From Lujinxingia vulgaris (GTDB lineage Bacteria; Myxococcota_A; Bradymonadia; Bradymonadales; Bradymonadaceae), in NCBI RefSeq assembly GCF_007997015.1, contig NZ_VOSM01000003.1:1-64000 (forward strand): a DNA stretch of 64,000 nt, read 5' to 3'. Under the pieces are notes generated by a model that was given only the letters and a program-made list of their open reading frames with translations, had not been told where the DNA came from and made no database searches. The translations under genes were made by a program, and so were the position numbers. Of this stretch, positions 35,519-45,149 are shown piece after piece; position 1 is the first letter of the stretch, and the number at the start of each line of letters is the position of its first letter.

Positions 35519-36298
35519 CACAGCCTCCTGTAAGGAAAAGGTCGATGTCGCGGTGAGGCTGCAGGCACACCGGTGCGTGCAGCAACAGCGTGTTGCGACA
35601 TCAGAAATCCCCGTACGACAGGACTGCTCGGGTTGAGTGCGCTACGCTAACAAAGACGAGGAGCGGCTGCCAGACAAATCGAGCGTCTTGATGGGGGAGC
35701 GTGCAGGAAACAGGGGTGTACGCGCGTACACCCGTGATTTTGGCGCGTGAGTAGTTGATGTTCGCAGGAGCACCTGCGTTCATCGTCATCAAAGTCGCGG
35801 AGGTTTCGCGTTGGGAGGCGTTTCTGGGCTCAGACAACCTGATTGGCGCAGTGACGAGTGGAATATGGCAGAAGCAGGTTGAGACGAACGCGGGTTCAAG
35901 GAGCCTGGTTTGTGGGAGAGGCAAGGATGTGCCTGGGAGCGGCGCGGTGGTGCGTTGGCATTGAAGGGATGAACGCGCGCGGATGTTGGCAAGGAGCGGC
36001 TGTGCTTGCAGGGGACGCGCGGGAGAAGGGGGCGCTGCGGGGGAGCGTCGTTATGTGCGCCGCTCAGGGCCGATGCCTGGTGAGCGAAAGGGCAAGGCGT
36101 CCGGACGAGGAGGGCATCCGTCAGCGGCCAGAAGGCCGACAGGCGGCGATGCGAGGGATGAGTGGGGCTGGCGAAAGACACGGCGACGTGGGATGGATGG
36201 CGTGGCGCGCGCCAGGGAAGGTGAGGCGCTTGCCGGAGGTTTGAAGTTGGACCGTATCGGCGATGGGTGTGATGCGGTGAGTCTGGTGTGAGGTTGTG
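35519..36298. other. 780-bp region with no clear gene
   Basis: Several frames are open here, but none has a ribosome site with a protein-like sequence. The stretch is G- and purine-rich on the plus strand. It carries one perfect palindrome at 35714-35733 and the promoter for the divergent gene pair (34727 minus and mnmH plus). A small RNA or decayed gene cannot be excluded. Confidence 0.5.
35714..35733. promoter_or_regulatory. perfect 20-bp palindrome
   Basis: GGGTGTACGCGCGTACACCC reads the same on both strands. It lies about 200 bases upstream of the minus-strand gene at 34727-35518. It could be a regulator-binding site, but no regulator gene is adjacent. Confidence 0.4.
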
Positions 36299-37351
36299 AT
36301 GAGAGAGCTTGGGATAGAGGCGTTTCTGGGGGCGATGGAAGATGGTGCAACGGCCTTCGATGTGCGCACCCTGGCGGAGTTCGAGAAGGGGCGTATCCCG
36401 GGCGTACTCAACTTACCCTTGTTTGAGGACGAGGAGCGCGTGGTGGTGGGCACGCTCTATAAAGAAGAGGGGCGTCAGCGCGCGATTCTAGAGGGCCTAG
36501 GATATGTGGGGCCGCGAATGCGCGAGCTTGTGGAGCGGGTGGAGGCTGAGGTCGGTGCCGCCTCTGGTCCGGTGCTGGTACATTGCTGGCGCGGAGGCAT
36601 GCGCAGCCAGAGCGTGGCGTGGTTGTTGGAGTTGTACGGCTTTGATGTTTGCGTACTAAAAGGTGGATATAAGTCGTACCGGCATTGGGCCATTGCGCAG
36701 ATGGAGGAAATCCCACCGCTGCTTGTAGTGGGAGGGCGCACGGGGGTGGGCAAGACCGAGATTTTGTGGGCTCTTCGGGACATGGGGGAAGAGGTCGTGG
36801 ACCTGGAGGGGCTGGCGAACCATCGAGGCTCGGCCTTTGGTGGGCTTTTGCTCGGAGAGCAGCCGACCCAGGAGCATTTTGAGAATATGTTGGGAATGGC
36901 GCTGGCGCGTGCGCGGCGCTCCGGTCGGCCGGTGTGGGTTGAGGATGAGAGCCGGATGATCGGTTTTCGACATCTTCCCAACACGCTGATCAAGGCGATT
37001 CATGACTCGGTTTGTGTGGTGGTGGATGCGCCGCTGGAGCAACGTCTTAATCGCCTCGTTGATGTCTACGGTGATGCAGCGAACACGTTGCTTGCCGACG
37101 CATTTGAGCGCATTAAGAAGAGCCTTGGTGGTCTGCGGACTGCGCAAGCGAGAGGGGCGCTCGAAGGGGGAGATGTTCGCAAGGCGGCGGCGCTGGCGTT
37201 GGAGTATTACGATAAGGCCTATGCCAAGGGCATTGCGCGTCGCGCCAGCGACCGAGTTATTGAACTTGATGTGCAGGGAGCGCCGCATGAGGTTGCGCGC
37301 GGCCTGATCGAACTGCGCGACGCGATCGCGCTTACGGGAGAGGCGGTATGA
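36299..37351 (+). CDS. mnmH: tRNA 2-selenouridine synthase
   Basis: The protein of about 350 residues has an N-terminal rhodanese domain with [12 protein letters not shown] (Cys96 is the nucleophile) and a P-loop [10 protein letters not shown] near residue 140. This is the MnmH/SelU layout. It turns the 2-thiouridine at the tRNA wobble base into 2-selenouridine using selenophosphate. ATG 36299 is taken; GTG 36296 is an alternative. It overlaps selD by ATGA. Confidence 0.92.
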   Translation: MRELGIEAFLGAMEDGATAFDVRTLAEFEKGRIPGVLNLPLFEDEERVVVGTLYKEEGRQRAILEGLGYVGPRMRELVERVEAEVGAASGPVLVHCWRGGMRSQSVAWLLELYGFDVCVLKGGYKSYRHWAIAQMEEIPPLLVVGGRTGVGKTEILWALRDMGEEVVDLEGLANHRGSAFGGLLLGEQPTQEHFENMLGMALARARRSGRPVWVEDESRMIGFRHLPNTLIKAIHDSVCVVVDAPLEQRLNRLVDVYGDAANTLLADAFERIKKSLGGLRTAQARGALEGGDVRKAAALALEYYDKAYAKGIARRASDRVIELDVQGAPHEVARGLIELRDAIALTGEAV

Positions 37352-38409
37352 GTGAACGTTCTGAAGGGATTCGACTGACCCAGTACAGCCACGGGGCCGG
37401 CTGCGGATGCAAGCTCTCTCCGGCGGTGCTCGATCGGATTCTTGCCAACCGGGTGACCACCCCTGATGCGATGAGCAAGCTGCTGGTCGGTAACAGCTCG
37501 CGCGACGATGCCGGGGCGATGGATCTGGGCGATGGCCGTGTGCTTTTGAGTACGACGGACTTTTTTATGCCGATCGTGGATGATCCCTATCAGTTCGGGC
37601 GTATCGCATCGGCCAATGCCATCAGTGATATCTATGCGATGGGTGGTGATCCTGTGATGGCGATTGCGATCCTGGGGTGGCCCATCAACGTGCTCTCGGC
37701 TGAAGTTGCCGGGGAGGTGATGGAAGGAGCGCGTTCGATTTGTGCGGAGGCAGGGGTCGCGCTGGCGGGAGGGCACAGCATTGACAGCCCGGAGCCGATC
37801 TTCGGGTTGGCGGTCAACGGGCTGGTGGAGCTTGAGCACCTTCAGCGTAACGACGCCGGTCTGGCGGGTGATGTGCTCTTTCTGACGAAGGCGCTGGGTG
37901 TGGGGATTCTGTCGACGGCCGAGAAGAAGGGCGTATTGCGAGAGGATGACCGCGGGCTGGCTGCAGAGTCGATGATGCGGCTGAACTCGGTGGGGGCGGC
38001 CCTGGCCAGGATCGAGGGCGTGCACGCGATGACGGATGTCACCGGCTTCGGGCTCCTGGGGCATCTCTCCGAGATGTGTGCCGGGGCCGGTGTGAATGCG
38101 CGGGTTGAGTTGGGGGCGGTGCGTCAGCTCACCGATTTATCGTATTACCTCGATGCCGGGGCCGTACCCGGTGGCACCGGTCGCAACTGGGAGAGCTACG
38201 GCCATCACGTGGTCGATCCGGGAGAGCGGGTACGCCAGATTCTGTGTGATCCTCAGACCAGCGGCGGGTTGCTTGTGGCGGTGGCACCGCAGGCGGTCGA
38301 GGCGGTGCAGCGCGTGTTGGTTGAGGCCGGGTTGGAGTTGCACGCCGAACCCATCGGTGAGCTTGTGGCACGCCAGGGTGAGGGGGCGCACATCCGGGTT
38401 GAGATGTAG
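37348..38409 (+). CDS. selD: selenophosphate synthase
   Basis: The 353-residue protein has [10 protein letters not shown] at the N-terminus with cysteines 19 and 21, where some relatives use selenocysteine. [15 protein letters not shown] and [11 protein letters not shown] match the AIR-synthase-like ATP-binding fold. It makes selenophosphate from selenide and ATP. Coupled to mnmH, it probably serves tRNA selenation; selA/selB are not in this window. Confidence 0.92.
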   Translation: MSERSEGIRLTQYSHGAGCGCKLSPAVLDRILANRVTTPDAMSKLLVGNSSRDDAGAMDLGDGRVLLSTTDFFMPIVDDPYQFGRIASANAISDIYAMGGDPVMAIAILGWPINVLSAEVAGEVMEGARSICAEAGVALAGGHSIDSPEPIFGLAVNGLVELEHLQRNDAGLAGDVLFLTKALGVGILSTAEKKGVLREDDRGLAAESMMRLNSVGAALARIEGVHAMTDVTGFGLLGHLSEMCAGAGVNARVELGAVRQLTDLSYYLDAGAVPGGTGRNWESYGHHVVDPGERVRQILCDPQTSGGLLVAVAPQAVEAVQRVLVEAGLELHAEPIGELVARQGEGAHIRVEM

Positions 38410-38485
38410 TGCTGGGCCGGGGGGGCGGAGTGCCTGCGTAAGAACGAGGGCCAGAAAAAATGGCTGGGCGATGGTGAGGTTCGAG

Positions 38486-39292
38486 ATGCCGGGGCGATGG
38501 AAGCGTGGCCTGGCCATGTTCATCATGGTGGGGCTGGGGAGTTCGGTGGGCGCCTGTGCAAACCCAGGGAAGGCAGCGCCCGATACTCAGGCTGTCGGGC
38601 GTGTGCCCGGGGGGGAGCGCGCGGAGGTTGTGTTTGAGGAGCTTGTGCCGGGCGTGTGGCTGCATTTGAGTCACCGCCGAGTGGAGCCCTGGGGGGACGT
38701 GCCCTCGTATGGCCTTGTTGTGGAGCGCGAGGATGGGGCTCTGTTGATCGACAGTGCGTGGACCGATGCGCAGACGGCGGAGATCCTGGCGTGGACTGAG
38801 GATGTATTGGATTCGCGTGTGACCGATGCGGTCTTTACCCACGCGCATGCGGATAAGATGGGTGGGGTGGGGATGTTGCGCGAGCGGGGCGTGAAAACCT
38901 ATGCGGCGTACGACTCCAACCAGCTGGCCGTGGAGCGAGGGTTGGTGCCGGCGGAGCATGCTATTGCGTTTGGCGCGGAGGGGGAGTTCAGGTTGGGACC
39001 GGCGGTGGTGTTCGACCCGGGGGCGGGTCATACGGAGGACAACATCGTGGTGGGGCTGCCGGAGCATGGCATTCTGTTTGGGGGATGTTTGATACGTCCG
39101 GCTGGCGCGACGGACGCCGGAAACACCGCAGACGCCGATCTGGAGCATTGGGATCGGGCGGTGGAGGCGGTCGCGCGTCGCTTTGAGGGGCTTGAGGTTG
39201 TGGTGCCAAGCCACGGGCCGCCGGGCGGTCGTGAGCTTCTCGCACTTACGATCCGTCTCGTCCGGGAGACTCGCGCCAGAGATAGTCGGTGA
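38486..39292 (+). CDS. subclass B1-type metallo-beta-lactamase lipoprotein
   Basis: The zinc ligands of a subclass B1 enzyme are all present: His119, His121 and Asp123 in THAHADKMGG, His182 in GAGHTEDN, Cys201 in GGCLI and His243 in PSHGPPGG. NTADADLEHWDRA is also B1-like. The signal ends VGAC, so the protein is probably lipid-anchored, as in NDM. ATG 38486 is preferred because GAGG precedes it; ATG 38471 adds five residues. The product is about 268 residues. It probably hydrolyses beta-lactams, although related hydrolases exist; activity is not shown. Confidence 0.82.
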   Translation: MPGRWKRGLAMFIMVGLGSSVGACANPGKAAPDTQAVGRVPGGERAEVVFEELVPGVWLHLSHRRVEPWGDVPSYGLVVEREDGALLIDSAWTDAQTAEILAWTEDVLDSRVTDAVFTHAHADKMGGVGMLRERGVKTYAAYDSNQLAVERGLVPAEHAIAFGAEGEFRLGPAVVFDPGAGHTEDNIVVGLPEHGILFGGCLIRPAGATDAGNTADADLEHWDRAVEAVARRFEGLEVVVPSHGPPGGRELLALTIRLVRETRARDSR

Positions 39293-39316
39293 GGCGCTTT
39301 CCCTGGTCGTTTCTGC

Positions 39317-39808
39317 TTAGAGGGGCAGGCGGCCCTGCAGCGGTGGCACCGGGAGAATGGTGGTGCCGGGGGAGAGGTCGCCCCCGATGAGGATCTCGGC
39401 GTTGAGGCCACCGCGGTGTACGAATGCTTTGATGGCGTTTTTTTCGCCGGAGAGACGAGCCATGCGGCTGCAGGGCTCGCAAAGCTCGACACCTTTCAGG
39501 CGCACGCTGCCGACGAGAAACTCCTGTCCTACGAGGTCATTGAGGGGGACGCCGTTGACGACGAGTTGTCGGCGGTGTCGGCCATCGCGCAGATCGATTT
39601 TGTGATGGAGTGCGACCTCGTCGAGGACTTCGGAGGCGATGAGGGTGACCTGGCGGGCGGGGTCGCGTTGCAGGGAGGGGGAAAAGTAGCGATCGCCGCG
39701 CAGTCCGGTTCCGGCCACGGCCTGGGCCTGCTCGGTGGCCGCGGGAGTGCCACCGCGCTCAGCGCAGATCCAGATTTGTTGGAGGGTTCCCTGCCAGTGT
39801 TCAGACAT
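39317..39808 (-). CDS. MOSC-domain protein
   Basis: The 163-residue protein has TGLRGDRYF and CEPCSRMARLSGE, typical of MOSC sulfur-carrier domains that may hold a sulfur for molybdenum cofactor or an oxidised metabolite. ATG 39808 follows GGAG. YiiM-like proteins have a similar length. A molybdate transporter lies 19 kb downstream; a link is possible but weak. Confidence 0.8.
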   Translation of the reverse strand: MSEHWQGTLQQIWICAERGGTPAATEQAQAVAGTGLRGDRYFSPSLQRDPARQVTLIASEVLDEVALHHKIDLRDGRHRRQLVVNGVPLNDLVGQEFLVGSVRLKGVELCEPCSRMARLSGEKNAIKAFVHRGGLNAEILIGGDLSPGTTILPVPPLQGRLPL

Positions 39809-39851
39809 CGTCATGCTCCATCCGGACATGCGCGTTGCGCGTGGGGTTGGG

Positions 39852-40736
39852 TTATTCAGCCGGTTCGTTTGTGGGGAGTTTGTCGGCGGTGCGCAGGTCG
39901 AAGTCGCTGGCGTCGTGGCGCTCGTGGAGCTGCTCTTCGGCCGGACCCCAGGTGCGGTTGACCATGACGCCACGTTGAACGGCGGGGCGAGCCTCGATGG
40001 CGTTCGCCCAGCGCAGGACGTTTTTGTAGGTATCAACGCTCAAGAACTCGCCGGCGTCGTAGAGTTCTCCGAGCGCAAGTTTGCCGTACCAGGGCCAGGT
40101 GGCGATGTCGGCGATGGTGTACTCGTCGCCAGCGAGGAAGGTGGACTCGGCCAGGCGTCGATCGAGGACGTCGAGTTGGCGTTTGGCCTCCATCGCGAAG
40201 CGGTTGATGGGGTACTCCATTTTTGTGGGGGCGTAGGCGTAGAAGTGGCCAAAGCCACCGCCGAGGTAGGGGGCGGAGCCCATCTGCCAGAAGAGCCAGG
40301 AGAGGCATTCGGCGCGGGCTGCGGCGTCGGTGGGGATAAAGGCACCGAAGCGATCGGCCAGGTAGAGCAAGATTGCTCCCGACTCGAAGACGCGGGTAGG
40401 CGGGGAGGTGGAGCGGTCGAGGAGGGCGGGGATCTTTGAGTTGGGGTTTATGTCGACAAAGCCCGAGGAGAACTGGTCGCCTTCGAGGATGTTGATCAGA
40501 AAGGCGTCGTATTCGGCGTCGGAGACGCCTTTTTCGAGGAGTTCTTCGAGGAGGATCGTGACTTTCTGACCGTTGGGGGTGCCGAGAGAGTAGAGTTGAA
40601 AGGGGTGGCGGCCTAGGGGGAGTTCTTTGTCGTGGGTGGGGCCGGCGATGGGGCGGTTGATGCTGGCGAAGCTGCCGCCGCTTTCTTGAGCCCAGGTCCA
40701 GACGGCGGGCGGGGTGTAGGATGAAGACTCGGACAT
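39852..40736 (-). CDS. glutathione S-transferase, YghU-like
   Basis: The 294-residue protein begins with a thioredoxin-like fold after an N-terminal extension: FQLYSLGTPNGQKVTILLEE, then NPNSKIPALLD with ESGAILLYLAD. The C-terminal helical domain has YTIADIATWPWYG. The YghU group has disulfide-bond reductase activity toward glutathionylated substrates. ATG 40736 follows GGAG. A terminator for the neighbouring gene lies just upstream, so it has its own promoter. Confidence 0.85.
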   Translation of the reverse strand: MSESSSYTPPAVWTWAQESGGSFASINRPIAGPTHDKELPLGRHPFQLYSLGTPNGQKVTILLEELLEKGVSDAEYDAFLINILEGDQFSSGFVDINPNSKIPALLDRSTSPPTRVFESGAILLYLADRFGAFIPTDAAARAECLSWLFWQMGSAPYLGGGFGHFYAYAPTKMEYPINRFAMEAKRQLDVLDRRLAESTFLAGDEYTIADIATWPWYGKLALGELYDAGEFLSVDTYKNVLRWANAIEARPAVQRGVMVNRTWGPAEEQLHERHDASDFDLRTADKLPTNEPAE

Positions 40737-40751
40737 GGTGGTACTCCGGGG

Positions 40752-40783
40752 CAAAAAGAAAAGGGGCGCCATAGAAGCGCCCC
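40752..40783 (-). terminator. intrinsic terminator for the 40840-41760 gene
   Basis: On the minus strand GGGGCGC and GCGCCCC pair around a 7-base loop, and the run TTTTCTTTTT follows. It lies 57 bases after the stop of the minus-strand lipoprotein gene. This is a clear intrinsic terminator. Confidence 0.85.
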
Positions 40784-40839
40784 GGAATATGTTATGCAGA
40801 AGGAAAAGGCATAAGCGCGAGCGCGCATTCCTCGTGAGC

Positions 40840-41760
40840 TCAGAACTCATCCCAGTGGAGATCTACACCGATCATCGCCTCCCATCCGGCATGGGTGGCA
40901 GTGCGTCCGTCCCAGTAGAAGCGGTTATGGCGCCAGCCCACCTGTACTGAGGGCGTCACGTAGGTGAAGTTCCAACGCCAGCTGGCCTGTGCGCCGTAGT
41001 CGAAGTTGTCGAAGAAGCTGTCTTTTTCTTCGCCGTAGTTGGCGAGGGCAGACGCGCCATCGGCTCCGCCCCAGAGGGTGAGACCGAGTCCGAAGAGGTA
41101 CCAGGGGTTAAACGTGATACCGGTGGCGATGGGGATGACGAAGAAGCCACTCTTCTCGTCGATGCGCTCGGGGGAGGGGGAGGCCGGGGCGATGGGCGCG
41201 CTGATGGTCATGCTTCCCAGCGAGAGGCGGAAGCTGAAGAGCCATCCCAGGCCGGAGCCCTCGAAGATGGGGCCGCGACCGCCGATGTGGAGGCCGCCTT
41301 CGGTGATGCTGTGGTCTGCCCCGGTGTGGGTGAAGAGGCCGTAGCCGCGGTTGTCGTAAGGAGGCTGTACCTGCGAGTAGTCGGTGAGGCCGGTGTCGAC
41401 ACCGGAGCCCCAGCGGAAAAATCCCCCGCATTCGATTCCGGCGTACTCGCTGGCGTGGCGCTCTCGCCAGGAGTATTCGCCGCGCATACGCCCCTCTTCG
41501 GCCATCTCACGCTCCTCGGCGATGCGGGAGGACGCGCGATCGCCGGCCTCAAGCATGCCGGCGCAGAACGCGCCGCTGCGGTCGTAGAGGTTGAGTTCAT
41601 TGAGGACGAGGTTGTACTCGTGGCGAGGTTCGGTGGGCTCGAAGTCGGAGTATTCGGTGGTGGAGCCGCTGACTTCGGCGCGTTGGTAGGAGAGGTGGGA
41701 GCAGGCGGTAGATGCCAGGACGGTGAGGAGGAGCAGGGCTCGCGAAAGGCTGGAGACCAT
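40840..41760 (-). CDS. outer-membrane-type lipoprotein, hypothetical
   Basis: The 306-residue protein starts with a signal ending LASTAC (lipobox), then a charged helical stretch (RIAEEREMAEEGRMRGEY). The C-terminal half alternates aromatic and glycine residues (SWRWNFTYVTPSVQVGWRHN), like beta-barrel or beta-sandwich strands. It is probably anchored to the outer membrane. ATG 41760 follows CGGAG. No family is recognised. Confidence 0.7.
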   Translation of the reverse strand: MVSSLSRALLLLTVLASTACSHLSYQRAEVSGSTTEYSDFEPTEPRHEYNLVLNELNLYDRSGAFCAGMLEAGDRASSRIAEEREMAEEGRMRGEYSWRERHASEYAGIECGGFFRWGSGVDTGLTDYSQVQPPYDNRGYGLFTHTGADHSITEGGLHIGGRGPIFEGSGLGWLFSFRLSLGSMTISAPIAPASPSPERIDEKSGFFVIPIATGITFNPWYLFGLGLTLWGGADGASALANYGEEKDSFFDNFDYGAQASWRWNFTYVTPSVQVGWRHNRFYWDGRTATHAGWEAMIGVDLHWDEF

Positions 41761-41878
41761 CGACACACTCCGATTTAAGAGGGGCACAGGCCGGTGGGAC
41801 AAGGATGGACGTCGCAGGGATACATGGCGTTACATGTTGGCGGCGGTGGATGGGCTCGTCAATGATTAAACCGAACGA

Positions 41879-43801
41879 TTAGTTTTCTTCGGAAGGGGGA
41901 GCGAAGCGTTGCACAAGCTCGCAAAGGGCGTTGAGATCGAAAGGTTTATCCAGGGCGAGGTTGGGGACGTGCTCCAGGAAGTTGCGGGCTCGTTCGGTGA
42001 AGGCGCCGCCGGAGATGAAGACAACGCGAGGGGCCAGGTGCGGGTGGTGGTGTTGGATGTGTTCAAAGAGATCGATGCCTGACATCTCGGGCATCATGAG
42101 GTCGGAGAAGATAAGATCGACGTTCGAGTCCTGTTCCAGTAGCGAGATGGCCTGTTCACCTGAGGTCACCACACGTACCTCGTGCGGGCTCAACGCGCGT
42201 TGAAGTGCTCTTCCCACGGCAGGCTCATCGTCCACGACGAGTATGGCGATGCGCGACGTTGTCGGGGCCGGGGTCTTGGATGCTGGCGATGGCGCGACGA
42301 GGGTAGCGGGTTTGTTTGTGGCGGGCAGGGTGAGGGTGAAGGTGGAGCCGCTGCCTGGCGAACTCTCGGCGGTGAGGGAGCCACCGTGGGCGGTGGCGAT
42401 GCTGTGACCTATGGAGAGGCCCAGACCGGTGCCACCGGCGTGGGGGCGGGTGGTGAAGAAGGGATCGAAGACGCGGGAGAGGTGTTCGGAGGCAATGCCA
42501 ACGCCGGTGTCGCGGATGGAGATGTATGCGGCGCCTGAGGAGGTGGTGCCGGCGGTGAGGGAAATCGAATGGGAGGCTGCGCCGACCTCAGGGATAGCCT
42601 GTGCGGCGTTGAGCAAAAGGTTGACGAGCACCTGTCCGATGCGCGCCGGGTTGCCTTCAATGAGAGGGATGGGGCCGATGTTGGAGGAGAGGCGGGCGCG
42701 ATGACGGACCTGGTTGGCGGTCATGGCGATGGCGCGCTTAATGACCGCAGCGAGGTCGACGATTTCGAGGTGATCGTCTTCTGCGCGCGAAAAGGTTTTG
42801 AGTCCACCGACAATCGAGCGGATTCGGTGGGCTCCGTCGCGAGCTTCGGTGAGCATTTCTTGAATTTCTTGCCGTTCCATGTCGCGGAGCGTGGAGGTGT
42901 CGGGGGCTAAGTTGGACACCATCAGCGCGATCATGTCGATGTTGGTGAGGATGTAGGTCAGGGGGGTGTTGATCTCATGGGCGACGCCGGCGGCCAGTGT
43001 TCCGACGCTGGCCATTCGGTCTGCGAAGATCAGCTGACGTTGAAGCTCGTGTTGAGCATCGCGAGCGTCGCGGAGGCGTTCTTCGTTGAGCTTCTGTTCG
43101 GTGATGTCGCGCGCGACTGCGTAGACGAGGCGGCGGTCGAGGTGGGAGACCGACTTCCACTGCATCCATCTGTAGCTGCCGTCTTTGCAGCGGTAGCGGT
43201 TGACCAGGTGTTGGAGGTGCGTGCCGCTGTAGAGGTCCTGGCGAGCACGTATGATCGCTTCCCTGTCCTCAGGATGCACAAAGTCGAGGATAGGGCGTTG
43301 CATCAGCTCCTCGACGGACCAGCCCAGGGCTTGAATCCAGGAGAGGTTGACGCGTTTGAAGTAGCCGTCGAAGCCGGCGACGCAAACGCTGTCGAGGATT
43401 TGCTCGAAGATATCTTCAGCGAAGGGACAGGTTGCCTCACGAGGGATTTTGGCAGTGTGGCGGGCGATGGCCGCGAGTCCCACGGGAGCTCCCATGTCAT
43501 CGAAGCGCTGCGTGAAGGTGAAGCGCCATGTATGGACATGCCCATCGGAGGAGAGGACGCGCGCTTGAGCGTCGGAGGGCATTGAGCTTCGGAGCACCTG
43601 ACGAAGGACTTGCAGCAGGGCGTCTCGGTCGTCGGCATGAATGCTGGCGATCCAGCCGTCGCCAAGGTGTGCGTCGCGCGGGCGTCCGGTGAGGGCGATC
43701 CAGCCATCGTCGACGTGGGTGCAGGAGCCGTTGATGTCGCCGATCCAGCCGAAGGTGGATTGGGGGGAGGCCAGGGCTACGTCGGGTGCCACAGCAGGCA
43801 T
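41879..43801 (-). CDS. PAS-PAS hybrid sensor histidine kinase
   Basis: The 640-residue protein has a PAS domain (about 15-115), a second PAS/PAC (about 130-240; FDGYFKRVNLSWIQALGW), a dimerisation domain with the phospho-acceptor His275 in GVAHEINTP, an ATPase domain (DTGVGI, GTGLGLSIG) and a C-terminal receiver with FSDLMMPEMSG. There is no membrane segment, so it is a soluble sensor. No partner regulator is adjacent; output may go through the receiver to a distant protein. The 15-bp dyad at 43872-43886 is upstream. Confidence 0.9.
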   Translation of the reverse strand: MPAVAPDVALASPQSTFGWIGDINGSCTHVDDGWIALTGRPRDAHLGDGWIASIHADDRDALLQVLRQVLRSSMPSDAQARVLSSDGHVHTWRFTFTQRFDDMGAPVGLAAIARHTAKIPREATCPFAEDIFEQILDSVCVAGFDGYFKRVNLSWIQALGWSVEELMQRPILDFVHPEDREAIIRARQDLYSGTHLQHLVNRYRCKDGSYRWMQWKSVSHLDRRLVYAVARDITEQKLNEERLRDARDAQHELQRQLIFADRMASVGTLAAGVAHEINTPLTYILTNIDMIALMVSNLAPDTSTLRDMERQEIQEMLTEARDGAHRIRSIVGGLKTFSRAEDDHLEIVDLAAVIKRAIAMTANQVRHRARLSSNIGPIPLIEGNPARIGQVLVNLLLNAAQAIPEVGAASHSISLTAGTTSSGAAYISIRDTGVGIASEHLSRVFDPFFTTRPHAGGTGLGLSIGHSIATAHGGSLTAESSPGSGSTFTLTLPATNKPATLVAPSPASKTPAPTTSRIAILVVDDEPAVGRALQRALSPHEVRVVTSGEQAISLLEQDSNVDLIFSDLMMPEMSGIDLFEHIQHHHPHLAPRVVFISGGAFTERARNFLEHVPNLALDKPFDLNALCELVQRFAPPSEEN

Positions 43802-44321
43802 ACAACCTCAGGGGGGCGTCGAAGGATGAGCGATGACTTCTTGGGGAGTATACCACCTGTTGTTGTGCCGTACCTGCTCAATGAGCAGAGGGGAAAGTGG
43901 GCGGACTCGGAGTGGGCCCGGTGATTTCAGTCGCCGGCGACGGGAAAACGCAGGCGCGTGGGCTGACTTGGAGGCGAAATGGTGTCGGTGCGCCTCAGGT
44001 CGGGGAGAGGGGGACGGACCCGAGGAACAAGACACCGGGTGCGCAGTCTGGCTATAAGCTCCAGAGGGATTCTGGCCACGGTGTCGTTGCGGCACCGATG
44101 GTGACCGGGGGCAAGAACTAGCTGGTTTACGGGGCGGGCAGCGTGCGTTGTTTGCCGGTTACTCAGTTGAGGCGTTAAGCGGAAAGAGCAAGCTGGTGGT
44201 GACCGGGAGATGGTACGCGATTGAATGCGGGAAGTCAGACTGTGATACTGCGGAGCCTTGTGTGTGGCGGCGTATTGGGCGCGACAGCCACAGTGAGATG
44301 ACTGCGAATGAGGAGAGCGCG
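43802..44321. other. 520-bp intergenic region
   Basis: This gap lies between divergent genes for the histidine kinase and a glutathione transferase. A short palindrome, CTGCTCA-A-TGAGCAG at 43872-43886, is the only clear element. Frames open in parts of it have no ribosome site or family resemblance. Confidence 0.5.
43872..43886. promoter_or_regulatory. 15-bp dyad upstream of histidine kinase gene
   Basis: CTGCTCA and TGAGCAG form a perfect inverted repeat with one central base. It lies 70 bases upstream of the minus-strand kinase start. It could be an operator or a small hairpin. Confidence 0.35.
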
Positions 44322-44939
44322 ATGACGAAGTCCCTGAAACTCTATACCAACCCGATGTCCCGAGGGCGCATCGCGCGCTGGATGCTTGAGGAGGTGGGCC
44401 AGCCTTATGAGGTTGAAGTGCGGGAGTACGGCACCACGATGAAGTCGCCGGACTATCTGAAGGTCAATCCGATGGGGAAGGTGCCGGCGTTGGTGCATGG
44501 GGATGATGTGATCACCGAGTGTGCGGCGATTTGTGCGTACCTGGCCGAGGCGTTTCCCGAGGCGAAGCTGAGCCCGGACGCCAGCGAGCGCGCGTCGTAT
44601 TTCCGCTGGTTGTTCTTTGCAGCGGGGCCGCTGGATTCGGCCGTTACGAACAGGTCCGCCGGTTTCGAGGTGGCGCCGGAGCTTCAGAGGCGATTTGGCT
44701 ATGGGAGCTATGAAAACGCAGTCGACACACTCGCCTATGCCGTGAGTCAGCACGACTACATCGCCGGCGACCGCTTTACAGCGGCCGATGTGTATGTGGG
44801 GATGCAGGTCGGGTGGGGGCTGGAGTTTGGCACGTTGGATGCGCGGCCGGAGTTTGATGCGTACTGGGGGCGCTTGAAGGGGCGTGAGGCGCTTCAGCGT
44901 GCGAGCGCGCTGGATGACGCGCTGGTGAAGTCGGCGTGA
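44322..44939 (+). CDS. glutathione S-transferase
   Basis: The 205-residue protein has the N-terminal thioredoxin-like GST fold (LKLYTNPMSRGRIARWMLEE, NPMGKVPALV, ITECAAICAYLAEAFP) and a helical C-terminal domain with DRFTAADVYVG. It conjugates glutathione to electrophiles or acts as a disulfide reductase. ATG 44322 follows GAGGAGAG. It stands alone. Confidence 0.85.
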   Translation: MTKSLKLYTNPMSRGRIARWMLEEVGQPYEVEVREYGTTMKSPDYLKVNPMGKVPALVHGDDVITECAAICAYLAEAFPEAKLSPDASERASYFRWLFFAAGPLDSAVTNRSAGFEVAPELQRRFGYGSYENAVDTLAYAVSQHDYIAGDRFTAADVYVGMQVGWGLEFGTLDARPEFDAYWGRLKGREALQRASALDDALVKSA

Positions 44940-44971
44940 TGCGTCGTTGATTATCGGGAAATGTGCGTGCC

Positions 44972-44994
44972 GCCCGACCTCAATGAGGTCGGGC
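44972..44994 (+). terminator. hairpin after the GST gene
   Basis: GCCCGACCTCA and TGAGGTCGGGC form an 11-bp stem with a single central A in DNA, so RNA would leave a loop of a few bases. No U-run follows. It may terminate the GST transcript or mark a protein site. Confidence 0.45.
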
Positions 44995-45046
44995 AGTTGC
45001 GCTCTGGGGTGGTGCGTGCGTGTGGTCAGGAGGTGTTTTGCGGTTG

Positions 45047-45081
45047 GTTGAACATGTTTCGTGTTTTTGTTGAACATGTTT
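45047..45081. promoter_or_regulatory. twin direct repeats upstream of TetR gene
   Basis: GTTGAACATGTTT occurs at 45047-45059 and again at 45069-45081, 22 bp apart (two helix turns). Each holds the palindrome AACATGTT. They lie 69 bases ahead of ATG 45150. A dimeric TetR repressor would be expected to bind here and control its own operon with the hydrolase. Confidence 0.55.
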
Positions 45082-45149
45082 AGTGAGTTGTGGCACTGTC
45101 CTTCGGGGCGGCGAACGCGCGTATTTCAACCTTCTGGCGGAGTGCAGGG

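Noticed and set aside
38096-38470. Upstream extension of the metallo-beta-lactamase gene
   Set aside because: It lies inside selD in another frame, and the lipoprotein signal begins at 38486.
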